A DNA stretch of 64,000 nt from UBA1952 sp965246855 (lineage in GTDB: Bacteria; Bacteroidota; Bacteroidia; Chitinophagales; Chitinophagaceae), in contig CBDFFP010000005.1 in assembly GCA_965246855.1 (NCBI GenBank), positions 1 through 64,000 on the forward strand, written 5' to 3'. Positions within the stretch are counted from its first letter, which is position 1. Every line of letters starts with the position of its first letter. The notes beneath the pieces are model-generated. The model saw only the letters and a program-made list of their open reading frames with translations. It was not told the DNA's origin and did no database searches. Shown in pieces: positions 1-8,176 of this stretch. Position numbers and translations under genes: made by a program.

Positions 1-264
1 AAACTCCTTGTTATGATGACTTGAAATGGATTTTGCAGTGTAGTAGGAAATTATAAGACACACTACTATATTCAAGAATGAGTAGACCGCGAAACCAGAA
101 GTTTTTTTGGACAGAAAAAAGAGAATCAGATAAGCTATATTGAAAAGCGCGGTAACGCTCAAGATAAAGAACATAGTGTATGCCTCTCCTAATCCACTCA
201 ACCCATCTGCCATAGCTGGGAATGCACAGAGAAGCAGTAGCATAAGTGAAGCCACCTTTTTCAT
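1..264 (-). CDS. Small membrane protein, C-terminus cut by window edge
   Basis: An open frame runs from an ATG at 262-264 off the left edge with 88 codons visible and no stop. It begins MKKVASLMLLLLCAFPAMA, a clear signal peptide with an A-M-A cleavage site. Two strongly hydrophobic stretches follow, around residues 30-50 and 60-75, separated by a basic SKK loop, so an exported or inner-membrane protein with at least two membrane segments is expected. The base composition is more AT-rich than the neighbouring aminotransferase gene. I do not recognise a family and cannot assign a function. Confidence 0.7.
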   Translation of the reverse strand, partial: MKKVASLMLLLLCAFPAMADGLSGLGEAYTMFFILSVTALFNIAYLILFFLSKKTSGFAVYSFLNIVVCLIISYYTAKSISSHHNKEF

Positions 265-295
265 AACTGATATTTTAGGGGTGACCTACTGTTCT

Positions 296-1495
296 TCATT
301 TCCCATAAACCTTCAACGCCTCTTCCAAACAATCCATCGCCGCGTGAATATCCGCTTCGTCCAGCACATAGGCGAGGCGCACTTCGTCGCGGCCCCGGCC
401 CGGCGTGGCATAAAAACCGGCGGCAGGTGCCATCATCACCGTTGCGCCGTTGTAGGAAAAATCTTCCAACAGCCACTGGCAAAACGCTTCGGTATCGGCT
501 ACGGGCAACTGCGCCATCGCATAAAACGCACCACCGGGATTAGGACAGACCACGCCGGGCATGGCCTGCAAACGGCTCACAAGCGCATTGCGCCGCGCGG
601 TGTATTGGGCATGAACGCCGCTGAAATAATCGTCGGGAAGCTCGGTAGCCGCTTCGCCCAGAATCTGCGCAAACGTGGGCGGGGAAAGGCGCGCCTGTGC
701 AAACTTCATCGCCGTATCCAGCACCTGCTGATTCTTCGTTACAAACGCGCCGATGCGTCCGCCGCAGGCGCTGTACCGCTTGGAAATCGTGTCTAAGAGA
801 ATGGCGTGCTGTTCCAGTCCTTCCAGCGCCAGCGCGCTGATGTGTTCGCGGCCATCATAGCAAAACTCGCGGTAGGCTTCGTCGGTAAACAGAAACAGGT
901 CGTGCTTCAGGCAGATGTCGCGCAGGGTTTCCAACTCTTCGCGGCTGTAGAGATAGCCCGTCGGGTTGTTGGGATTGCACATCATAATGGCCTTCGTGCG
1001 CGGCGTAATGGCTTCCTCAAAAGCCTCCATCGGCGGCAAGGCAAAACCGTTGTGGATGCTCGTCTGGGAGATGGGAACCACCTTCACATCGCTCTCAGTA
1101 GAGAAGCCGTTGTAGTTGGCGTAGAAAGGCTCCGGGATGATGATTTCGTCGCCCGCATCCAGGCAGCTCATCACCGCAAACAGAATCGCTTCCGAGCCGC
1201 CAGTGGTGATGATAATCTGCTGCGGCGTCACGTGGATGCCGTGCTTGGCGTAGTAGCCCACCAGCTTTTTCCGGTAGCTTTCAAAACCCGCGCTATGGCT
1301 GTATTCCAACACCGGCATGGTGCGCGCCGCTTCGGCCACTGCGTCCATTACCGGACGTGGCGTTTCAATATCGGGCTGGCCAATGTTGAGGTGAAACACG
1401 CGCGTTCCCCGCGCTTTGGCGGCTTCGGCAAAAGGAACCAGCTTGCGAATGGGCGAAGGCGGCATGGATAAACCGCGCTGAGAAGGATTGGGCAT
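296..1495 (-). CDS. Pyridoxal-phosphate-dependent class I/II aminotransferase
   Basis: A 399-residue fold-type I aminotransferase that transfers amino groups between amino and keto acids in the cytoplasm. Seen from the start chosen here: substrate motif NIGQPD (38-42), TTGGSEA (97-103) for PLP phosphate contacts, NPNNPTG (174-180), DEAY (205-208) and the Schiff-base lysine in DTISKRYSACGG (K239). The frame is open 36 codons further upstream, but the ATG at 1495 gives the normal family length and lies 10 bases behind a TATTTTTG -7 box. The family is annotated as aspartate/aromatic aminotransferase-like; the substrate cannot be read from sequence. It is a single-gene unit, divergent from nothing obvious. 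Confidence 0.93.
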   Translation of the reverse strand: MPNPSQRGLSMPPSPIRKLVPFAEAAKARGTRVFHLNIGQPDIETPRPVMDAVAEAARTMPVLEYSHSAGFESYRKKLVGYYAKHGIHVTPQQIIITTGGSEAILFAVMSCLDAGDEIIIPEPFYANYNGFSTESDVKVVPISQTSIHNGFALPPMEAFEEAITPRTKAIMMCNPNNPTGYLYSREELETLRDICLKHDLFLFTDEAYREFCYDGREHISALALEGLEQHAILLDTISKRYSACGGRIGAFVTKNQQVLDTAMKFAQARLSPPTFAQILGEAATELPDDYFSGVHAQYTARRNALVSRLQAMPGVVCPNPGGAFYAMAQLPVADTEAFCQWLLEDFSYNGATVMMAPAAGFYATPGRGRDEVRLAYVLDEADIHAAMDCLEEALKVYGK

Positions 1496-1505
1496 AACGG
1501 AGGAG

Positions 1506-1513
1506 CAAAAATA
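1506..1513 (-). promoter_or_regulatory. Putative Bacteroidota -7 element TATTTTTG
   Basis: The minus strand reads TATTTTTG, matching the Bacteroidota sigma-A -7 consensus TAnnTTTG, 10 bases upstream of the aminotransferase ATG at 1495. No good TTTG -33 box is seen at the usual 19-21 base spacing. The position supports the short start for that gene. Confidence 0.45.
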
Positions 1514-1591
1514 GGGCCGAAGCTTCGCTGTTGGAATGTTGGATGCTTCGCCGTTGAATGGTGTTTCTCTCTTTCCAGCCCCCTTTACAAT

Positions 1592-1704
1592 AACGTGGGT
1601 CATCTCGACCGCTAGGGAGAGATCTCACTCGCGTTGTAGCTCACATACTGTGTCTTACCTGCTGTGAGATTCCTCACTCTGCGCTCGGAATGACCCATGT
1701 GTTG
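1592..1704. repeat. Dispersed palindromic repeat, family A, copy 1
   Basis: This intergenic element reads GGGTCATCTCGACCGCTAGG at its left end and GCGCTCGGAATGACCC at its right, with internal GAGATCTC and CTGTGAGATTCCTC blocks. Both ends carry the inverted GGTCAT/ATGACC. The same element occurs in the opposite orientation at 59864-59995 and as a shorter variant at 58226-58330. Copies of such elements are common between Bacteroidota genes. No transposase is nearby, and whether it is a mobile, RNA or terminator-like element is unknown. Confidence 0.8.
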
Positions 1705-1724
1705 TGTTCTTTCCTGCTGCTTTC

Positions 1725-2281
1725 CTACCCGCCAATCGCGGCCAGAACTTCCTTGGAATCCGGCTCTGTGCCGGAATCAAAAACGGCGACGAGTTTTCCT
1801 TGCTCGTTAATCAGGTATTTCTGGAAGTTCCACTTCACGGTGGAGTTGCTGTGGCCGTTGAATTCCTTTGTCGTCAGCCAGTGGTAAATCGGCGCGATGC
1901 TGTCGCCTTTCACGTCAATTTTGGCTGCCATGGGGAAGGTAACGCCGTAGTTTTTCTGACAGAATTCGGCAATTTCTTCTTTCGTTCCCGGTTCCTGGCT
2001 GGCAAAGTTGTTGGCCGGGAAACCCACAATCACAAGCTTGTCTTTGTGTGCTTTGTAGAGCGTTTCCAAGCCTTCGTATTGCCCGGTATAGCCGCATTTG
2101 GAAGCGGTGTTCACAATCAGGATTTTCTTTCCCTTAAAATCGGCGAAGTTGATTTCGTGCCGCCCGTAAGACCTTCTACTTTGTAGTCGTAGATGGTTTT
2201 GGGAAGGTCGGCGGGCGCGGGCGGCGTATGGGTGCAACTCAGCAACGCCATAGCGGAGAAGAAAATGTTGGAGAGTTTCAT
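1725..2281 (-). pseudogene. Glutathione peroxidase-like lipoprotein with a frameshift
   Basis: The N-terminal part starts at ATG 2281 with a lipoprotein signal (MKLSNIFFSAMALLSCTHT) and reads to IYDYKVEGLTGG. The homologous continuation, HEINFADFKGKKILIVNTAS, lies in another frame. One base appears to be missing around 2158-2162, between GGCGG and CACGAA. Downstream the thiol peroxidase is intact: active-site Cys in NTASKCGYTGQ, signature GFPANNFASQEPG and VKWNFQKYL, ending normally. The family reduces peroxides with thiols; Cys replaces Sec here and the enzyme would be envelope-anchored. It may be a recent pseudogene or a sequencing error, because no other damage is visible. Confidence 0.75.
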
Positions 2282-2458
2282 GGGGAGAAGCATTGGAAGA
2301 CAAAAGAGTGGGCTGTAGGAATGCGCCAAGAGGCGCGTTCTATGGATTTCAGAAACCAAAGGTCAAGGCCCAAAACCCAAAACGGAATTAAAAGTTCAAG
2401 ATGACTTTTTGATTTCAAAAAAATCAGCGCATCAACCCATGACCTATGACTCATGACT

Positions 2459-2466
2459 TATGTTTG
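2459..2466 (+). promoter_or_regulatory. Putative -7 element TATGTTTG
   Basis: TATGTTTG matches TAnnTTTG and ends 7 bases before ATG 2474, implying an almost leaderless message. It supports ATG 2474 rather than the in-frame ATG at 2453 as start of the following lipoprotein gene. Confidence 0.4.
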
Positions 2467-2473
2467 CGTCCCG

Positions 2474-3919
2474 ATGCCGGTTCGTCTTTTTATCTTTTTT
2501 TGCTGCTGCGTAATCGGTGGTCTGGCGGGCGGCTGTGCCAATGTGTTGCCACCTTCCGGTGGCGCGAAAGACACGGTAGCACCGCGCCTGCTTTCTATCA
2601 ATCCCGCCGACTCCGGCCTGCGTGTTTTCCCGAAGAAAATCACGATGCGCTTTGACGAGTACGTAACCGTCGCCGATGCAGCGGCCCAGATCAGCATCTC
2701 TCCCCTGCTGGCGCAAAACATTTCCGCTGACGCCGACCTGCGCACCGTAACGCTCACGCTGCCCGACACCCTTTTAAAGCCCAGTACCACCTACCGCATT
2801 CGCCTCGGAAAATCGGTGCGCGACCTGCACGAAGACATTCCGTTCCGGGCCTTTAGCTACACGTTTTCTACCGGCGATTATTTTGACAGCCTCACGCTTG
2901 CGGGGCGCGTGGTGCGGGCCGAAACCGGCGCGCCAGACACTTCCGCGCAGGTTGTTCTTTACGAAGCCGACGCGGGCGACTCGTCGCTGTTGAAGCAAAA
3001 GCCGGAGTACGTTACCACGGTGAACGCCACAGGGCAGTTTCAATTTTCCGGGCTGCCGGCGCGGCCTTTCCGGGTATATGCGCTGAGCGACAAAAACGCC
3101 AATCTATTGTTCGACAAACCCGATGAGCGCGTGGCTTTTCAAAGCGAAACAGTAACCCCGGTTGTGCAGGACAGCGGGCGCATTTTGCTGCGCTCTTTTA
3201 TGGAGAAAGACACGAGCATTTCTCCCCCACCCGCCGCTGACAATAACAGCCAGCAACCCGCTGCATCTCCTCCTAAACCCGACGGCACCTACCGCGTGGA
3301 CGTGGACACAAGCAACCGGAAAAAACGCACGCTTTCGTTGCAGAAACCCCTCGCCGTGATTTTCCCCAACGGCATTGTGCGGAGCATCAATCCGGCGCGC
3401 ATTTTCCTTACCCGCGACAGCAACGGCGTGGTGGTGGAAAGCCCGATAACCGCGCGGAACAAAATGGGCGATAGTACCACGTTGGAACTCGCTTCTTCGT
3501 GGCAGCCTAACACACTTTACACCCTGCGGTTGCTAAAGGGTTTTGTAAAGGACGGCGAAGGCCGCGACGCGATGCCGGGAAAATGGATTTTCCGCACCAG
3601 GTCGGACGAAGACTACGCGAAGCTGACGATCAATTTGCCGAAAGAATACCGCGACAGCAGCCACGTGTTGCAAGTGGTGCGCGACGACAGAGACACGATT
3701 TTTCAAAAGACCATTACGGTACTTTCCGTTTTGCTACCGCGTTTGGAGCCGGGCACTTACACGATGCGCGTGATTGCCGACCGCAACCGAAACGGCGTGT
3801 GGGACGCGGGAAATCTGATTCGCAAAGAACAGCCGGAACGCGTATTTCCTTTGGATAGGAAAGTGATGCTGAAGGCGGGCTGGGAGAATATCGTGGACTG
3901 GAAGACCGACAATGAATAA
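2474..3919 (+). CDS. Ig-like (Big_5/SbsA-type) domain lipoprotein
   Basis: 481 residues. The N-terminus MPVRLFIFFCCCVIGGLAGGC is a lipoprotein signal with lipobox LAGGC. The next segment, PPSGGAKDTVAPRLLSINPA then KKITMRFDEYV, is typical of a Big_5 bacterial Ig-like domain (about residues 30-140); later parts look beta-rich, with carboxypeptidase-regulatory-like segments (RVVRAETGAPDTSAQVVLYE). A Ser/Pro-rich linker sits near residues 255-275. This is a conserved Bacteroidota envelope lipoprotein of unknown job. Start ATG 2474 was chosen because the -7 box overlaps the upstream ATG. The stop codon lies inside an ATGAATAATGAGCAATG-type repeat that begins the next cassette. Confidence 0.85.
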   Translation: MPVRLFIFFCCCVIGGLAGGCANVLPPSGGAKDTVAPRLLSINPADSGLRVFPKKITMRFDEYVTVADAAAQISISPLLAQNISADADLRTVTLTLPDTLLKPSTTYRIRLGKSVRDLHEDIPFRAFSYTFSTGDYFDSLTLAGRVVRAETGAPDTSAQVVLYEADAGDSSLLKQKPEYVTTVNATGQFQFSGLPARPFRVYALSDKNANLLFDKPDERVAFQSETVTPVVQDSGRILLRSFMEKDTSISPPPAADNNSQQPAASPPKPDGTYRVDVDTSNRKKRTLSLQKPLAVIFPNGIVRSINPARIFLTRDSNGVVVESPITARNKMGDSTTLELASSWQPNTLYTLRLLKGFVKDGEGRDAMPGKWIFRTRSDEDYAKLTINLPKEYRDSSHVLQVVRDDRDTIFQKTITVLSVLLPRLEPGTYTMRVIADRNRNGVWDAGNLIRKEQPERVFPLDRKVMLKAGWENIVDWKTDNE

Positions 3920-3953
3920 TGAGCAATGAAGAATGAACAATGAGCAAGGAGTA
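3909..3953. repeat. Left ATGAATAATGAGC repeat flanking the four-helix-bundle gene
   Basis: Short direct iterations of AATGAATAATGAGCAATG and AATGAACAATGAGC run through the stop of the upstream lipoprotein gene up to just before the next ATG. The inverse complement of this block is found at 4345-4405, so the four-helix-bundle gene sits between inverted copies. Confidence 0.75.
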
Positions 3954-3963
3954 GCTTTGGAAA

Positions 3964-4320
3964 ATGAGAGAGAATGTCCTCAAAGACAAGAGTGTAGCTT
4001 TCGCTATTCGGGTGGTCAATCTTTACAAGCACCTTGCTGAAGCCCGAAAGGAGTTTGTTATGAGCAAGCAGCTCCTGCGCTCTGGCACCGCCATAGGGGC
4101 CTTGGTTTTTGAATCAGAATACGCAGAGTCGAACGCCGATTTTATCCACAAACTTTCCGTAGCCCTCAAAGAAGCCAACGAAACAAGCTATTGGCTCCTG
4201 TTGCTCCATAAAACGGACTTCCTATTGCAAAAGGAATCCGACAGCCTGCAAAGCGACCTGCTTGAGCTGCTCAAAATTTTAATCGCCAGCATCAACACCA
4301 CCAAAAGAAAACAAGGCTAA
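3964..4320 (+). CDS. Four-helix bundle protein (23S rRNA intervening-sequence type)
   Basis: 118 residues, almost entirely helical. It matches the four-helix bundle family first seen in 23S rRNA intervening sequences (TIGR02436-like): FAIRVVNLYKHL, SKQLLRSGTAIGALVFES, ADFIHKLSVALKEANETSYW and a C-terminal LLELLKILIASINTTKR. The family forms small pentamers; the diversity-generating-retroelement protein Avd is a relative, but no reverse transcriptase or variable repeat is visible here. The gene is tightly bounded by inverted ATGAATAATGAGC/GCTCATTATTCAT repeats, which suggests it arrived as a small cassette. The cellular role is unknown. Confidence 0.92.
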   Translation: MRENVLKDKSVAFAIRVVNLYKHLAEARKEFVMSKQLLRSGTAIGALVFESEYAESNADFIHKLSVALKEANETSYWLLLLHKTDFLLQKESDSLQSDLLELLKILIASINTTKRKQG

Positions 4321-4344
4321 GCCTACTGCCCGTCTCTCATCACT

Positions 4345-4405
4345 CATTACCCACCACCCACCACCCATTGCTCATTGCTCATTATTCATTATTCATTGCC
4401 CATCC
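4345..4405. repeat. Right GCTCATTATTCATT repeat flanking the four-helix-bundle gene
   Basis: A CATTACCCACCACCC stretch is followed by iterated CATTGCTCATTATTCATT. This is the inverse complement of the 3909-3953 block. A similar block, TTCATTATTCATTGTCCATT, stands before the RND gene at 54925-54960, so the motif is dispersed. Confidence 0.75.
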
Positions 4406-4406
4406 T

Positions 4407-6455
4407 ATGCGTCAAACGCTTTTTCTTCTCGCCGCTTTTTCCTTTTCTCTTCTGGCACGCCCCAAAACCTCCCACGCCCAAACTGCTGCTTCTGACCGCA
4501 TGACTCCGGAGGTTCTCTGGAGCCTGGGCCGCGTGTCGGGAGAAGGCATGTCGCCGGATGGCAGCACGTTGCTGTACAGCGTGCGCCGCATCAATGTGCA
4601 AACCGAAAAAAGCACGACGAAGCAATACGCACTGAACCTGCGTAGCGGACAGCGCACGGAAATCAAGACCGAAAAGGAAGTGGTGAGCCGCGACGCGCAG
4701 GGCTGGTTTGCGCTGGACAAAGACGCGCTGCTGCGCTCCACCGACGAAGGCAAAAGCTGGCAACCGTTTGCTACCGGACTGACCGACGCGGAGAATATTA
4801 AGGTCTCACCCGACGGGCGCTATGTGGCGTTTACGCGGGAAGTGCTGGTGGAGAAAATGCTGGGCAAAGACAAGTGGGAAGACCTGCCCAAAACCACCGC
4901 GCAGGTGTACGACGACCTCAATTTCCGCCATTGGGATACCTGGGAAGACGGTAAGTACAGTCACGTATTTCTCTTGGAAAAGAAAAGTGGAAAACTGGTG
5001 GACCTTATGAACGGAATGCCTTACGACTGTCCCACCAAACCACACGGCGACGCGGGCGACATTGTGTGGCATCCGCAGAGCAAAGGGCTGATGTTTGTTA
5101 CCAAAATGAAGGCCGGAAAAGAGTACGCCACAAGCACCAATACCGACCTGTATTTCTACCGCCTTTCGTCGGAGAAGATTGAGATTTGGACGTCTGCCAA
5201 CAAAGGCTACGACATGGCTCCAGCCTTTAGCAAAGACGGCAGCAAAATCGCGTGGCTCAGCATGGAGCGCGACGGCTTTGAGGCAGACAAGAACCGCCTG
5301 ATGATGATGACGGTGGACAAGGAAGCGCGGCCTTCGGGCAAGCCCATTGAACTCACCAAAAGCTTTGACGAAAGCACGGGTTCCTTCGCGTGGGGAGACG
5401 ACCCGAACCGTATTTTCCTGATCGCGCCCTATCACGGAACGGAGCGCCTTTTTGAATTGCGCACAGAAGAACAGGGCAGCAAAAAGCCGTGGCAAATTTC
5501 CACGAGCGAACCCTACGACGTGACCGGAATTGTAGGCCAGTCGGGAGACAGCCTGATCGTGAGCCGCACCGATTTTAACCACGCCGCCGAGCTTTTTACG
5601 GTGAACCTGACAAACGGCGAAATGGCTCCCCTGACGCGCGAAAACGAGAAGATTTATGCCGGACTGAAAGGGAGCCGCTCGGAGCTGCGGATGGTGAAAA
5701 CCACCGACAAAAAGGAGATGGGCGTGTGGGTGATTTATCCCCCGAATTTTGACCCGGCGCAGAAATATCCCACCCTGCTTTATTGCCAGGGCGGGCCGCA
5801 AAGTGCGCTCACGCAGTTCTTTTCCTTTCGCTGGAATTTTGCGCTCATGGCGGCGCAGGGCTACATCGTGGTGGCTCCCAACCGGCGCGGAATGCCGGGC
5901 TGGGGAACAGAATGGAACGAGGCCATTTCCGGCGACTGGGGCGGACAGCCGATGAAGGATTATCTCTCCGCCATCGACGCGGTGAGCAAGGAGCCGTATG
6001 TGGACAAAGACCGGCGCGGCTGCGTAGGCGCGAGCTATGGCGGCTACAGCGTGTATATGCTGGCGGGAATGCACGAGGGCCGCTTCAAAAGCTTTATTGC
6101 CCACAACGGCCTTTTTGACCTGCGGAGCTGGTATGGAACAACGGAAGAAATGTGGTTTGCCAACTGGGATTTGGGCGGGCCGTATTGGGACAAGAAGAAC
6201 GCCAAAACCTACGAGGGCTTCTCGCCGAGCAATTTTGTGAGCAAATGGAACACGCCGATGCTCATTATTCAGGGCGGCATAGATTTCCGCGTACCGACGG
6301 AGCAGGGGCTGGGCGCTTTCAAGGCGGCGCAGATGCGGGGCATCAAGTCGCGGCTGCTGTACTATCCCAACGAAAACCACTGGATATTGAAGCCGCAAAA
6401 CGCGCTGGCGTGGCAACGGACATTTTTTGGGTGGTTGGGAGAGACGCTGAAGTAA
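4407..6455 (+). CDS. S9 family prolyl oligopeptidase-type serine peptidase, secreted
   Basis: 682 residues from ATG 4407; the in-frame ATG at 4368 lies within repeat DNA and precedes the signal peptide MRQTLFLLAAFSFSLLA. Residues about 40-420 form a WD/TolB-like beta-propeller (repeated SPDG/SKDG turns: SPDGRYVAFTR, SKDGSKIAWLS). The rest is an alpha/beta hydrolase with nucleophile S543 in GASYGGY, D626 in QGGIDFRVP and H658 in NENHW, so the triad is complete. The family cleaves short peptides, often after proline; here it is probably periplasmic and used in peptide scavenging. Confidence 0.94.
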   Translation: MRQTLFLLAAFSFSLLARPKTSHAQTAASDRMTPEVLWSLGRVSGEGMSPDGSTLLYSVRRINVQTEKSTTKQYALNLRSGQRTEIKTEKEVVSRDAQGWFALDKDALLRSTDEGKSWQPFATGLTDAENIKVSPDGRYVAFTREVLVEKMLGKDKWEDLPKTTAQVYDDLNFRHWDTWEDGKYSHVFLLEKKSGKLVDLMNGMPYDCPTKPHGDAGDIVWHPQSKGLMFVTKMKAGKEYATSTNTDLYFYRLSSEKIEIWTSANKGYDMAPAFSKDGSKIAWLSMERDGFEADKNRLMMMTVDKEARPSGKPIELTKSFDESTGSFAWGDDPNRIFLIAPYHGTERLFELRTEEQGSKKPWQISTSEPYDVTGIVGQSGDSLIVSRTDFNHAAELFTVNLTNGEMAPLTRENEKIYAGLKGSRSELRMVKTTDKKEMGVWVIYPPNFDPAQKYPTLLYCQGGPQSALTQFFSFRWNFALMAAQGYIVVAPNRRGMPGWGTEWNEAISGDWGGQPMKDYLSAIDAVSKEPYVDKDRRGCVGASYGGYSVYMLAGMHEGRFKSFIAHNGLFDLRSWYGTTEEMWFANWDLGGPYWDKKNAKTYEGFSPSNFVSKWNTPMLIIQGGIDFRVPTEQGLGAFKAAQMRGIKSRLLYYPNENHWILKPQNALAWQRTFFGWLGETLK

Positions 6456-6527
6456 ACAGGGGTGAGGGGTGAGGGGTGAGGGGTGAAATACCAGGACTCT
6501 GTTTTGGAGAATTCCTCATCCGTCCTG

Positions 6528-6716
6528 CCCAACCGCGCAGTGGTCGGACAGAACCACCGCGCGGTTGGATAGAACCACTGCTCCGTCGGGTCCAACCACG
6601 CTTCCGTTCTACCCAACCACCGCGCCGTCGGGCCCAACCACCGAGCCGTTGGGTCCAACCACCGGGCCGTCGGGCCCAACCACCGGGCCGTCGGGTCCAA
6701 CCACGCGGCGGTTGGA
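6528..6716. repeat. 21-bp tandem array 1 (9 units)
   Basis: Nine consecutive units of exactly 21 bp, consensus CCAACCACCGNGCCGTCGGG plus a leading C or T. The first unit (6528-6548) is closer to the inverse complement of the others. The unit has a weak dyad: one copy reads CCCAAC-9-GTTGGG perfectly. Open frames of heptad repeats (DPTARWL, RRAQPPG) cross it on both strands because 21 is a multiple of three, but none has a convincing start. It sits in the 367-base gap between the peptidase and haem-binding genes; the rest of that gap holds a GGGTGAGGGGTGAGG run and AT-rich DNA. Confidence 0.93.
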
Positions 6717-6822
6717 TGTATTTTGAGCCACGAAGAAGGTTTTTAAAAAGCGCACGGCAGAACACAAACCGCTTTCTGCACAATCTATTAATCACTAATA
6801 ATTAACCATTAATCATTGCTGT

Positions 6823-7266
6823 ATGCGCCTCTTCTTCTACCTTTTGGTTGTTGCCCTTATCGTTGCACAATTCTTCCGGCCCGAGCGCAACCTCGGCGTG
6901 GTGCGCGGCGAAAAGTATATCGGCACGGTGTACAACACGCCGCCGCCCGTGGAAAGCATTCTTCAGAAAGCTTGTTTCGACTGCCACAGCAATGCCACGC
7001 GCTATCCCTGGTACACGCGGGTGCAGCCCGTGGGCTGGTGGCTGGCGCACCATGTGGAGGAAGGCAAGGAACACGTCAATTTCTCGGAGTTTGCCAACTT
7101 CGCTGCCGACGACCGCGCCCATATGCTCAAAGAAATTTCGGAGCAGATAGAGCAGGGCGAAATGCCCTTGCGCTCCTATACATGGATGCACCGCGAGGCC
7201 AACCTGACGCAGGCCGAGAAGGAAACGCTGTTGAAATGGGCACGGCCCGACGCAGGAAAAGAGTAA
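6823..7266 (+). CDS. Haem-binding domain protein (c-type CxxCH)
   Basis: 147 residues. The N-terminal hydrophobic segment MRLFFYLLVVALIVAQFF anchors or exports the protein. The Haem_bd domain (PF14376-like) follows, with the single haem-attachment motif CFDCH and the family pattern SNATRYPWYTRVQPVGWWL. A one-haem periplasmic electron carrier or haem-bound accessory protein is expected; the redox partner is not apparent. It ends three bases before the convergent DUF2490 gene stop, leaving no room for a separate terminator. Confidence 0.92.
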   Translation: MRLFFYLLVVALIVAQFFRPERNLGVVRGEKYIGTVYNTPPPVESILQKACFDCHSNATRYPWYTRVQPVGWWLAHHVEEGKEHVNFSEFANFAADDRAHMLKEISEQIEQGEMPLRSYTWMHREANLTQAEKETLLKWARPDAGKE

Positions 7267-7269
7267 CGG

Positions 7270-8076
7270 CTAATGCACGTCTTTCATCGTCGGCTCGCGG
7301 TGCTTGGTGAGGTCAAACGTGAAGTTGGCGTTTACAATCAGTCCGTTGTTGTACTGAAACACGTTCCGTCCGTTTATCTCCCGGCCAAACTGGATAATCT
7401 GATTCAGGTAGCCGCCTTCCAGCCGCAGGGTTTTGTTGAAGGAGTAGCCAAGCAGAACGCCCAGCCGGTTCTGGTCAAAAACATTTGCGCCCACGTTTTT
7501 CCCGAAGCCTACAAGCACCTCATCATAAAGCGCGAGATACGGACTTTTCGCGCGTTTTGGAAACAACGGAACCTGCACCCGTGCCATGTAGCGCATCCGG
7601 TTCAGGAAGGGAAACTCATCTTCCGTAGTGGATTGCGCAGAAGAATAGCGGCCCACGAAACGCTGTTCCAGCATAAAGCGGTGGGTAATATCCACAATGC
7701 CTTCTTTCTGGGAGAGCTGCGCCATTTCGAAGATGCGGTGTTCGGTAAAATCCTTTCCAAAGCCGTTGATGGGAATATCGCCGTAAGGAAAAGTTTCCAC
7801 CCATGCATAGCCCACGCGGAACAACACACGCGGGCTATACTGATAATTAATTCCCACGCGCAGCAGGCTTTGCTGCCAGTTGGTGAGGAGGTTGCTCCGC
7901 CGCCACTGATACTCGGTGTGCAGCCCGATTTTATTGCTGAATTTAAACGTGCCGAAGACGTTGTACCAACCTATGGTTTCGCGGGTGGCGATGCGGGTGT
8001 TCTGCGCGAAAGTTTGGGTAGCAAGAAGCAGGAGGAGCAGACAAAGCCAGTCTTTACATTTCCGGTGGTGCCGCAT
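7270..8076 (-). CDS. DUF2490 outer-membrane beta-barrel protein
   Basis: 268 residues with signal peptide (CLLLLLLATQTFAQ). The mature protein is a series of alternating amphipathic strands rich in Tyr/Phe/Arg (WRRSNLLTNWQQSLLRVGI, VLFRVGYAWVETFPYG, RMRYMARVQVPLF, LLGYSFNKTLRLEGGYLNQ) and ends on an aromatic-rich strand, as in DUF2490. The family is predicted to form 10-12-stranded outer-membrane barrels of unknown cargo. It is convergent with the haem-binding gene. Confidence 0.88.
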   Translation of the reverse strand: MRHHRKCKDWLCLLLLLLATQTFAQNTRIATRETIGWYNVFGTFKFSNKIGLHTEYQWRRSNLLTNWQQSLLRVGINYQYSPRVLFRVGYAWVETFPYGDIPINGFGKDFTEHRIFEMAQLSQKEGIVDITHRFMLEQRFVGRYSSAQSTTEDEFPFLNRMRYMARVQVPLFPKRAKSPYLALYDEVLVGFGKNVGANVFDQNRLGVLLGYSFNKTLRLEGGYLNQIIQFGREINGRNVFQYNNGLIVNANFTFDLTKHREPTMKDVH

Positions 8077-8176
8077 ATCAGAGAGGAAGTAGGGTTTGAG
8101 AAGAAAAGAGGCGCAAAATAAAAAGGCAGCGGCTTATAAATAAACCGCTGCCTACAAAACGCTGGTTCCTTTCTTT

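Noticed and set aside
4806..6416. A 536-codon open frame on the minus strand
   Set aside because: It is exactly antisense to the S9 peptidase, whose catalytic triad and signal peptide are clear; the minus frame has no family features.
6528..6716. Array as CRISPR
   Set aside because: Units are contiguous, 21 bp and without spacers; no cas genes in the window. The same holds for the other three arrays.
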